64,000 bases of DNA. Origin: Ferruginibacter sp. (GTDB taxonomy: Bacteria; Bacteroidota; Bacteroidia; Chitinophagales; Chitinophagaceae). Position numbers and translations under genes: made by a program. This document shows, piece by piece, positions 36,864 to 44,727 of this stretch. The stretch covers positions 178,937-242,936 of the forward strand of contig NZ_JAQBNR010000005.1 in NCBI RefSeq assembly GCF_028288465.1, in the 5' to 3' direction. The notes beneath the pieces were generated by a model. The model worked only from the letters and a program-made list of their open reading frames with translations. It was not told the DNA's origin and made no database searches. How positions within the stretch are numbered: the stretch's first letter is position 1; each line of letters starts with the position of its first letter.

Positions 36864-37811
36864 ATGAAAATGAATATAAAAATGACGGCAGTATTTGTAA
36901 GTGCCTTGTGCGTTGGCCTTGCAATGTCTTCCTGCAATAAACCCGATGTTGTTATTTCCGCAAAAGAAGGAAATATTTATATGCCCATCGCCGCCGGTAA
37001 CAGCAGCTATGCCTTGTTATTGGCTGATACGGCACAAACGATTGGTTTTGGTGCAGCCTACGGTGGTCTTGCCTATCCCGGGCAAGATATCACTGTGGGT
37101 TTTAAAGTAGATTCAACTTTAATCAGCAGTTACAATGCGCAACATGGTACGGCTTATGTTATGATGCCGGCATCCAGCTACCAGGTGCCCACGCTCACCA
37201 GTGTTATAAAAGCTGGTGAAACAAGTTCCAATACATTGCCAATACAAATTGTAACTACGGATCTTGATAAAACGATCAAATACATTATTCCTGTTTCAAT
37301 CACCAGTGTTTCATCAGGTTTTATTGACAGTGCGCTTGGTACGACTTTTATAAGAGTAGATACCATTCAACGGCTGGAAAAGGATATTACATCAATGGCC
37401 ACATTGAGTGTGAGCCGCGAAAACGGCGGTGGTTCAGGTGCAGGCGAAGGTTCCCCCAAACTGGTAGATGGTGATTACAACAGCAAGTTTTTGACAGACG
37501 GATTTCCGCAGAGCTTTTGGGTAGACCTTACTTTTTCATTGCCCCAAATCATCGGTGCGTACACCATTACATCCGGCAATGATGCGCCCGACAGGGATAT
37601 GAAAGACTGGAACCTGGAAGGCTCCAACGATGGAACAACATGGACAATACTGGATACGCACACGGGAGAAACATTCAGTGGCCGCAACCAGACTAAGCGA
37701 TACGAGTTTACTAACACCACTGCGTACACGCAGTACAGGATAAATGTGCTGGCCAATAACGGCAGCAACCTGATACAGGTAAGTGAGTGGCGGCTGATTA
37801 CTTTTCCTTAA
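36864..37811 (+). CDS. DUF1735 and F5/8-type-C surface glycan-binding lipoprotein
   Basis: The protein is 315 aa with lipobox G-L-A-M-S-S-C (Cys24). The first part (about 30-165) is of the DUF1735/BT_3987 type: Y-P-G-Q-D-I-T-V-G-F-K-V-D, Y-N-A-Q-H-G-T-A-Y and an I-K-A-G-E-T-S motif. The second (about 175-313) is an F5/8 type-C (discoidin-like) beta-sandwich with L-V-D-G-D-Y-N-S-K-F, W-N-L-E-G-S-N-D-G and Y-R-I-N-V-L-A-N-N. This is the usual surface glycan-binding protein encoded after SusD. A transcription-terminator hairpin follows, which may reduce read-through into the enzyme genes. Confidence 0.85.
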   Translation: MKMNIKMTAVFVSALCVGLAMSSCNKPDVVISAKEGNIYMPIAAGNSSYALLLADTAQTIGFGAAYGGLAYPGQDITVGFKVDSTLISSYNAQHGTAYVMMPASSYQVPTLTSVIKAGETSSNTLPIQIVTTDLDKTIKYIIPVSITSVSSGFIDSALGTTFIRVDTIQRLEKDITSMATLSVSRENGGGSGAGEGSPKLVDGDYNSKFLTDGFPQSFWVDLTFSLPQIIGAYTITSGNDAPDRDMKDWNLEGSNDGTTWTILDTHTGETFSGRNQTKRYEFTNTTAYTQYRINVLANNGSNLIQVSEWRLITFP

Positions 37812-37899
37812 ATAAAGAAAATGTATAAAAAAATTTAGTAGTAAAATTGTTGAACTCTGAAGCTATTTGAGTGTTTTTAAATAACAACTCCGAAAACCA

Positions 37900-37928
37900 A
37901 AATGCCGGTTGAATGTCAGCCGGCATTT
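37900..37928 (+). terminator. Intrinsic-type terminator hairpin after the SusCD-DUF1735 operon
   Basis: AAATGCCGG (37900-37908) pairs perfectly with CCGGCATTT (37920-37928) around an 11-base loop and is followed by A/T-rich DNA with TTTT. It would separate the binding and transport genes from the enzyme genes that start at 37998. Confidence 0.6.
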
Positions 37929-37955
37929 AAAATATTTTCTACAAGCGGAATGAAA

Positions 37956-37963
37956 TAGTTTTG
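37956..37963 (+). promoter_or_regulatory. Possible Bacteroidota -7 promoter box before the enzyme gene block
   Basis: TAGTTTTG matches the Bacteroidota consensus TAnnTTTG exactly and lies 34 bp before the start codon at 37998, just after the terminator hairpin. A TTTC about 17-20 bases further upstream may act as the -33 box. No LacI palindrome is present here. Confidence 0.4.
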
Positions 37964-37997
37964 TGCAAATTCATCTTTCATAAAATTCACCAGCTAA

Positions 37998-40154
37998 ATG
38001 CAAATACTTAAACAGCTGATTGCTTTACCCGTCATTGCCTTGTTGTGTACCCAGGGCTATTCACAAAAAAATAATGCCGCTGAAAAAACTTCTTTCCAGG
38101 CATCGGCGCCATGGAATGCAGCATACGATGTGCGGAGTGATATTGCGATGGTGTATGGCATGGATAGTACGTTTACCGATCGGGTAAAAAGCTATCGTGA
38201 CCGCGGCTACAATGTACAGTTTATGACCGGCATTGCCTGGGGCAATTACCAGGATTATTTTGAAGGCAGGTTTGATGGCAAAACTCATTTTGAAGATGGG
38301 CAGGTAGAAAGAAACGGCCGTGAAATTGGCCATGGTAAAGGAATTCCTTACATCGTACCAACCGATGGATACATCGCCTATTTTAAAACACTGATAAAAA
38401 AAGTGATTGATGCCGGAGTAACATCTATCTATTTGGAAGAGCCTGAATTTTGGGCAAGAGGCGGTTACAGCGAGTCGTTTAAAAAGGAGTGGCAAAAAAT
38501 GTATGGCTTTGCCTGGATGCCACAACATGAATCACCGGAAGCAACTTACCTGTCATCCAAACTAAAGTACCAGCTTTATTTTCATGCGCTGAAAGAAGTA
38601 TTTCAATATGCCAAAACCTATAGTGAAAGCAAGGGGCTAAAAGTAAAATGTTATGTGCCTACTCATTCACTATTGAATTATTCTTCATGGCAAATAGTAA
38701 GCCCCGAAGCAAGTTTGGCGGCGCTGCCAGGGATGGATGGCTATATCGCCCAGGTGTGGACGGGCACTTCAAGGGAGCCGGTTTATTACAATGGTATTAA
38801 AAAAGAACGCGTTTTTGAAAATGCTTTTTTAGAGTATGGATCTATGTTATCTATGACGGCGCCCACCGGTCGTAAAATTTATTTTTTGACAGACCCGATA
38901 GAAGATTATCCGCGTACCTGGGATGATTACAAACAAAATTACCAGGCCACTTATACAGCCGAATTGATGTATCCTTCAGTAGATAATTTTGAAGTTATGC
39001 CCTGGCCCAACAGAATTTACCAGGGAAAATTTAAGCTGGCCAACAGTACCGAAAAGCAACCGATATCACCGGCGTATGCAACACAAATGCAGGTGATGGT
39101 AAATGCATTAAACGAAATGCCGGCCTCTGCAAATACCATCAATGGCAGTAAAGGTATTGGTGTGCTGGTGGGCAATTCGATGATGTTTCAGCGTTTTCCG
39201 GTGCACAATAATTATGACGATCCGCAGCTCTCCAATTTTTATGGAATGGTAATGCCATTATTGAAAAGAGGCATACCTGTTGAAACCGTGCACATGGAAA
39301 ACCTGGGCTTTGCGGGTACATTAAAAAATATTAAAGTGCTGGTGATGAGTTATGCCAACATGAAGCCACAAGCCGCCATAGTAAACGAACAGCTGGCGCA
39401 ATGGGTTAAGAATGGTGGCAGGTTAATTTATTATGGAACAGATACGGATCCTTTTCAAACAGTAAAAGAATGGTGGAATACCAATGGAAAAAATTACACA
39501 ACACCATCTGCTCATTTGTTTGAACAACTGCATATTTCACCGACAGGTAAAGAAAGTTATACGTATGGAAAAGGTGTGGTAACAATTGTAAAGCAGGATC
39601 CGAAAGAGCTGGTATTAACAGCCGGTGGCGACGAAAATTTTATGCGCATTATAAAAACGAATTATGAATCGGCAACATCAAAAGGCAGCCTGCAAACCAA
39701 CAATTATTTTTACCTGGAACGTGGGCCTTACGACATTGCTTCTGTGATGGAAGAAAGCGTGAGTACAGAACCATTGCACATCCAGGGTCCGGTGATTGAT
39801 ATGTTTGATCCGGCATTGCCGGTTTTAAAAGAAAAAATTGTTCCGCCCGGTCAGCAATCTTTGTTGTATGATTTGAAAAGGGTAAAAGAAAAAAATATAG
39901 CCCAGGTTTTGTGCGCAGCATCCAGGGTATATGATGAAAAGCGCAATGGCAATGAATATTCATTTATAACCAAAAGTCCATCCAACACCAATAATGTAAT
40001 GCGCATCCTTTTGCAGGGCAAGCCAACATCTGTTATCACAAAAGATAAGGATGGAAAAAAAATCGACAACAAAAGCGAATGGGATGAAGATTCTCGTACC
40101 ATCCTGCTACAATTTATTAATTCGGCCGATGGTATTGAGGTTGAGATCAGGTGA
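37998..40154 (+). CDS. Secreted putative TIM-barrel glycosidase of unknown family (718 aa)
   Basis: A signal peptide (1-22, cleaved near Q-G-Y-S-Q) is followed by a TIM-barrel-like part (about 45-350) with R-G-Y-N-V-Q-F-M-T-G-I-A-W, S-I-Y-L-E-E-P-E-F-W (Glu147, 148 and 150 as acid/base candidates) and W-P-N-R-I-Y-Q-G. Next comes a Rossmann-like part (about 375-500: G-I-G-V-L-V-G-N, L-V-M-S-Y-A-N-M-K-P, V-K-N-G-G-R-L-I-Y-Y-G) and a C-terminal beta domain. This order resembles the barrel plus GATase-like trimerisation domain of GH42-type enzymes, but no family signature is recognisable. It is the first enzyme gene after the surface-protein operon, so it probably acts on the same rhamnose-containing glycan. 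Confidence 0.55.
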   Translation: MQILKQLIALPVIALLCTQGYSQKNNAAEKTSFQASAPWNAAYDVRSDIAMVYGMDSTFTDRVKSYRDRGYNVQFMTGIAWGNYQDYFEGRFDGKTHFEDGQVERNGREIGHGKGIPYIVPTDGYIAYFKTLIKKVIDAGVTSIYLEEPEFWARGGYSESFKKEWQKMYGFAWMPQHESPEATYLSSKLKYQLYFHALKEVFQYAKTYSESKGLKVKCYVPTHSLLNYSSWQIVSPEASLAALPGMDGYIAQVWTGTSREPVYYNGIKKERVFENAFLEYGSMLSMTAPTGRKIYFLTDPIEDYPRTWDDYKQNYQATYTAELMYPSVDNFEVMPWPNRIYQGKFKLANSTEKQPISPAYATQMQVMVNALNEMPASANTINGSKGIGVLVGNSMMFQRFPVHNNYDDPQLSNFYGMVMPLLKRGIPVETVHMENLGFAGTLKNIKVLVMSYANMKPQAAIVNEQLAQWVKNGGRLIYYGTDTDPFQTVKEWWNTNGKNYTTPSAHLFEQLHISPTGKESYTYGKGVVTIVKQDPKELVLTAGGDENFMRIIKTNYESATSKGSLQTNNYFYLERGPYDIASVMEESVSTEPLHIQGPVIDMFDPALPVLKEKIVPPGQQSLLYDLKRVKEKNIAQVLCAASRVYDEKRNGNEYSFITKSPSNTNNVMRILLQGKPTSVITKDKDGKKIDNKSEWDEDSRTILLQFINSADGIEVEIR

Positions 40155-40470
40155 TTTTTTCATAGAAGATTGAAATATCTAATGCTGTCAGCCTTGGCGG
40201 TACAGCAGTTTATAAACCATCTTATAATTTATCACTTTATAAATCGCTTCAATCTTTAAGGCCATGCATTTCACCCGTTGCAATGCGTTTTTTGCAGGCT
40301 CGCTTCTAGGTGTTTTTTTCATGCGGAGGTTATCTATCAACAACTGACCATAAAATGATTTTTTTATTGAAAGCCGATTGGTTTATTTTTAAGCATGGCT
40401 TTAGCATAATTGCCATTGCCAGATTTATTTATCCAATGCAGTTAAAGATTGTTTTGCTAAACATACATGT
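40155..40470. other. Intergenic stretch (316 bp), nothing definite
   Basis: The stretch is AT-rich with no reading frame of note and no perfect hairpin. It probably carries the promoter of the downstream dioxygenase/rhamnosidase genes. No AAAACGTTTT operator occurs here. Confidence 0.35.
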
Positions 40471-41304
40471 ATGAATACTTCATTAACACAAGAACAGATA
40501 AACAATTATCAAACGGATGGTTATTTGTTGGTTGAAAATTTTTTAACAGAAGAAGAATTATCCTTCTGGCGTACCGCAGTTACCGAAGCAATTGAGCAAA
40601 GGGCAGGCAGAAAAATGCCTAACAGCGATACCAAAGTCGGAGAAGATGATGGCATCAATAAAGAGAGCGATTATTATGGAAAAGTGTTTGACCAGATGCT
40701 GAACCTGTGGCAAACAAATGATAAGGTAAAGCAGATTATGCTGGATGAAAAAATAGGTAAGATGGTAGCCACATTGGCGGGCTGGAAGGGGACAAGAATA
40801 TGGCATGACCAGGCATTGATTAAAAGGCCATGGGCCAACCCAACTTCCTGGCATTTGGATACCCCTTTCTGGTCGTTCAGCGACAGAACTGCTCTATCTA
40901 TTTGGGTAGCGCTGGATGATGCGACTTATGAAAATGGTTGCCTGTATTTTATACCCGGTTCTTTTCACCAAACAACTTTTGAGAATCCCGGCATCGGAAA
41001 AAACATGGATGCCGTATTTGATTTTTATCCGCAGTTTAAACAATCCAAATCAAAGGCAGTTCCGATGAAAGCCGGTAGTTGCTCCTTTCACAACGGGCTT
41101 ACCATACATGGTGCTGGCCCCAATATGACCAATGGTTTCAGAAGGGCGATGACCTGCGCTTACATGCCCGACGGCGCCACGTTCAATGGTATAAAAAATA
41201 TACTGAGTGATGAACAGGTGGCTAAACTAAAAGTGGGAGATTTATTAAATGATGATCAGCAAAATCCATTGATTTATAGTGGTACATTAGCATCCCAATT
41301 GTAA
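40471..41304 (+). CDS. Phytanoyl-CoA dioxygenase (PhyH)-family Fe(II)/2-oxoglutarate oxygenase
   Basis: The protein is 277 aa with no signal peptide, so it is cytoplasmic. The double-stranded beta-helix metal triad is seen: His128-x-Asp130 in S-W-H-L-D-T-P-F-W and His213 in T-I-H-G-A-G-P-N. R-R-A-M-T near residue 223 supplies the 2-oxoglutarate-binding Arg. G-C-L-Y-F-I-P-G-S-F-H is a typical strand of the family. PhyH enzymes hydroxylate varied small molecules. Only 7 bp separate it from the GH106-like gene, so it is co-transcribed with glycan-degrading enzymes. Removal of a methyl or other modification from a sugar is conceivable but not shown. Confidence 0.8.
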   Translation: MNTSLTQEQINNYQTDGYLLVENFLTEEELSFWRTAVTEAIEQRAGRKMPNSDTKVGEDDGINKESDYYGKVFDQMLNLWQTNDKVKQIMLDEKIGKMVATLAGWKGTRIWHDQALIKRPWANPTSWHLDTPFWSFSDRTALSIWVALDDATYENGCLYFIPGSFHQTTFENPGIGKNMDAVFDFYPQFKQSKSKAVPMKAGSCSFHNGLTIHGAGPNMTNGFRRAMTCAYMPDGATFNGIKNILSDEQVAKLKVGDLLNDDQQNPLIYSGTLASQL

Positions 41305-41311
41305 TACAATT

Positions 41312-44300
41312 ATGCATTTGAGCAAATTCAACTATTTAAAAGGCATAGCCCGGACGCCCCTGTCATTTTTTTTGTGTACGTGTTGCCTGCTCTTTTATTC
41401 TTCAGCAATAGCTCAAACTGCAAAGCTGCCTTTTATGCCCACGATGCAGGAACTGAACCAACCTTTCAGCAAGTTGGATGAGGCATCATTCCTGGCGCCA
41501 CCGAAAGTGTTTCATCCGCAAACCTGGTTTCATTATATCGGCGGCAATGTTTCCAAAGAAGGGATCACAAAAGACCTGGAAGCAATAGCCAAAGCGGGCT
41601 TTGCAGGCATCATGCTTTTTCATGGCCAGTTTGGCGGACAGTGGCCCGGTGTTGAAACACAAATCACGAGTCTTAGTGCCAATTGGGACGATGCTGTAAA
41701 ACATACCGCATCAGAATGTCACCGGCTGGGGTTGGTCTTTTCAATGAACAATTGTCCCGGATGGGCAACATCGGGAGGCCCGTGGATTACACCTTCCAAC
41801 GCAATGCGAAATATTGTTTGGAGTCGCACCGATATCGACGGAGGAAATCTTGCTACCAACATATTATCGGTACCACAACCCAGTGCAGAGCCCTGGCGGG
41901 ATTACAAAGATGTTACTGTGCTTGCGTTTCCCACACCATTGGGCGACTCAGGAAAGCCGCTTGTGCCACAGTCCATAACAAGCAATGTAAAAGATGTTGA
42001 CTGGAAACCTTATTTAAGTGGACAGGCAAAAAAAGATATTGATTTATTACCGGCTGATCCCGGCAAGCCTTATTGGGTTGAAGTAAATTTTCGTAATCCT
42101 ACAGCAATCCGCAGCGTCGAGTTTTCAAGCGTGCAGGGGTTTAACCACCGCAGAAATTATGAGCCCGGCGTCAAAGTCACCATACAGGCTGTGCTGGATA
42201 ACGGAAATACAAAAGACATTCTTATAATGGACATGCCGCAGTCAAGCTGGCAGGATGATAAGCCAATCACACTGGCCTGTTCTGAAATTGCCGGTGCAAA
42301 AAAATACCGCATTTCCATTTTCAATAAATACAATATGGCGTTGGGTTCTCTGCGCCTGTTTTCTGCTGCAAGAAAAAATAGCTGGGAGTCGGAAGCTGCG
42401 TGGACATTGAGGAGCATTGAACGTGTTGGGCAGCATCCGAAACAATCACCTAAGGCATTTATCAATCCGGATAATATCCTGGATATTTCGGATAAGATGG
42501 ACAAGGATGGAAAACTGCATTGGACAGCGCCAAAAGGCCAATGGACCATTCTTCGTATTGGCCATGTAAATTCCGGCAAACAAAACGGTCCGGCTCCAAA
42601 AGAGGGTACGGGTTGGGAGGCCAACAAACTATCCACCACCGGAGCAGATGCACATTTCGCAGGCTATGTAGGTAGGTTATCCGGGGCTAACGGTCCTCTC
42701 GCCGGCGGGTTGCTGGATGCCATGCTGATAGACAGTTGGGAATGCCACACCCAAACATGGACACAGGATATGGAAAAAGACTTTAAAGATGTTTCCAGCT
42801 ATCCGCTGCGCAAGTGGCTTCCTGCATTGCTGGGTTATGTTATAAAAGATCATGCAACAACCGGCCGTTTTTTAACCGACTGGCGTAAAACCATCAATCA
42901 TCTTTTTACCAACAACTATTACGGACGCATGGCTTCGCTGGCAAGAAACAACGGGCTGCATGTTACTTATGAAACAGCTGCGGGGGATGTATTGCCCGGC
43001 GACATCATGGAATATTTTAAATATGCAGATGTACCGATGGCAGAATTCTGGCAACCGATGAGCGACGATTATGTAGGCTCAATCAATTTTAAACCCATCA
43101 AGCCTACTGCTTCTGCTGCAAGAATGTATGGCAAGCCCCGTGTGGCTGCGGAGGCTTTCACATCCTTTGCATTGACATGGGATGAGCATTTTGAAATGCT
43201 GCGGGAAGTGGCCAACTGCAACACGGCAGAGGGCGTAACACACTATGTTTTTCATACGTATACACACAATCCTGAAATGCCTTTTCTTCCACCGGGCACA
43301 TCGTTCGGTGCAGGTATTGGTACACCATTTCTGCGTGGACAAACCTGGTGGCAACACATGCCCGGCTTTACCGATTATTTATCACGCTGCACTTATATGC
43401 TGGAAAGAGGCAAGCCGTTAAGTGATGTGTTGTGGTATTTGGGAGATGAGCTTAACCACAAGCCAGACCAGAAAGCGCCTTTTCCTGAAGGATTTAAATA
43501 TGACTATTGCAACCCTGATGTATTGCTGAACCGGTTGAAGGTAGACAATGGAAACCTGGTTACACCCGAAGGAATTCAATACCGCGTACTTTGGTTACCG
43601 GATGCGCCGCTCATGTTGCCGGAGACACTGGAAAAAATTCATTCATTAATTCAGCAAGGTGCAAACGTGGTGGGCGAAGCGCCTGTTGGCCTCGCAACGC
43701 TTTCCGGTGGAGCTGCGGCCAGGCAAAGATTTGATGCTGCAGTGAAAGCTATCTGGGGTACAGGCAAAAAGGGAATCAGGAAAAATGGTAAGGGATATAT
43801 TGTATCGGGTATTCAATTGGATGAGGCATTAATTGCATTAAAGATAGCACCCGATGTTACCGGTGGCGATGCGCTGTGGTTGCACCGCAGGGCAGATGGT
43901 GCTAACTGGTATTTTATCAGTGCACCAAGGGGCAAAGGATTTACCGGTGAATTGAGTTTTCGTACCAACGGCACTGCCGAACTTTGGGATCCTGTTACCG
44001 GAACATATCAGGGAATTGAGACTCATCAAAGTGGTGATCGTACGTTGATCAAACTCGACCTGGTGAAATCCAACGCCTGTTTTATCGTGTTTAGAAAAAA
44101 TGGCTCGCCATCAACTTCATCAACACTTGTAAGTAATAAGGATAAATCAACTATACAAATTGCGGGTCCCTGGACACTCAGTTTTCCGGCAGGTTGGGGA
44201 GCACCGGACTCTTTACAATTACCTGGTTTAATACCATGGAAAGACCTGGATCTTTCACCGGAAGGAAAAGCATTTTCAGGTACCGCAACCTATACCACCA

Positions 44301-44632
44301 CTTTTAATGTGAGCGATGCAGCAACTTCGCTGGAATACCTGCTTGATCTGGGCAATGTTGATATGGTTGCGGCTATAGCTATCAATGGTACACAGGTCGG
44401 TTCGATATTAGCGCCACCATACCGCATACATTTAAAGAACCTGGTGAAGCAGGGGCAGAATACCATTTCGGTACAGGTAACCAGTACCTGGTTCAATCGC
44501 CTCGTGTTCGATGCAGGGCAACCAGCCGGCAAGCGTAAGACATGGACGATTGATGGCCCTGGCAAAAGCGCACCCTTGCGGCCATCAGGATTAATGGGGC
44601 CGTTGATGATAGAAGTGAGCAACATGAAGTAA
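41312..44632 (+). CDS. GH106-like alpha-L-rhamnosidase, copy A (1106 aa)
   Basis: A long leader (1-35, ends S-A-I-A-Q) directs export. The N-terminal barrel has W-F-H-Y-I-G-G-N-V-S-K-E-G-I-T-K-D-L-E. Shared motifs with the other three copies in this window are D-S-W-E (Asp474-Glu477), E-F-W (Glu578) and A-E-A-F-T (Glu614). The C-terminal ~130 residues form a GH2-type sugar-binding sandwich ending G-L-M-G-P-L. GH106 enzymes remove alpha-L-rhamnose from pectic and other glycans, inverting the anomeric centre. It starts 7 bp after the PhyH gene and precedes an (alpha/alpha)6 glycosidase gene. Exact linkage specificity is unknown. Confidence 0.8.
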   Translation: MHLSKFNYLKGIARTPLSFFLCTCCLLFYSSAIAQTAKLPFMPTMQELNQPFSKLDEASFLAPPKVFHPQTWFHYIGGNVSKEGITKDLEAIAKAGFAGIMLFHGQFGGQWPGVETQITSLSANWDDAVKHTASECHRLGLVFSMNNCPGWATSGGPWITPSNAMRNIVWSRTDIDGGNLATNILSVPQPSAEPWRDYKDVTVLAFPTPLGDSGKPLVPQSITSNVKDVDWKPYLSGQAKKDIDLLPADPGKPYWVEVNFRNPTAIRSVEFSSVQGFNHRRNYEPGVKVTIQAVLDNGNTKDILIMDMPQSSWQDDKPITLACSEIAGAKKYRISIFNKYNMALGSLRLFSAARKNSWESEAAWTLRSIERVGQHPKQSPKAFINPDNILDISDKMDKDGKLHWTAPKGQWTILRIGHVNSGKQNGPAPKEGTGWEANKLSTTGADAHFAGYVGRLSGANGPLAGGLLDAMLIDSWECHTQTWTQDMEKDFKDVSSYPLRKWLPALLGYVIKDHATTGRFLTDWRKTINHLFTNNYYGRMASLARNNGLHVTYETAAGDVLPGDIMEYFKYADVPMAEFWQPMSDDYVGSINFKPIKPTASAARMYGKPRVAAEAFTSFALTWDEHFEMLREVANCNTAEGVTHYVFHTYTHNPEMPFLPPGTSFGAGIGTPFLRGQTWWQHMPGFTDYLSRCTYMLERGKPLSDVLWYLGDELNHKPDQKAPFPEGFKYDYCNPDVLLNRLKVDNGNLVTPEGIQYRVLWLPDAPLMLPETLEKIHSLIQQGANVVGEAPVGLATLSGGAAARQRFDAAVKAIWGTGKKGIRKNGKGYIVSGIQLDEALIALKIAPDVTGGDALWLHRRADGANWYFISAPRGKGFTGELSFRTNGTAELWDPVTGTYQGIETHQSGDRTLIKLDLVKSNACFIVFRKNGSPSTSSTLVSNKDKSTIQIAGPWTLSFPAGWGAPDSLQLPGLIPWKDLDLSPEGKAFSGTATYTTTFNVSDAATSLEYLLDLGNVDMVAAIAINGTQVGSILAPPYRIHLKNLVKQGQNTISVQVTSTWFNRLVFDAGQPAGKRKTWTIDGPGKSAPLRPSGLMGPLMIEVSNMK

Positions 44633-44727
44633 CATAATCATTTAAAGGAGGAACTCGTGAATAAGAGTTATTGGATTCACATACTCAAATTCTTTTCTTT
44701 AAATGTTAACCGGTAATTATTTTGAAA

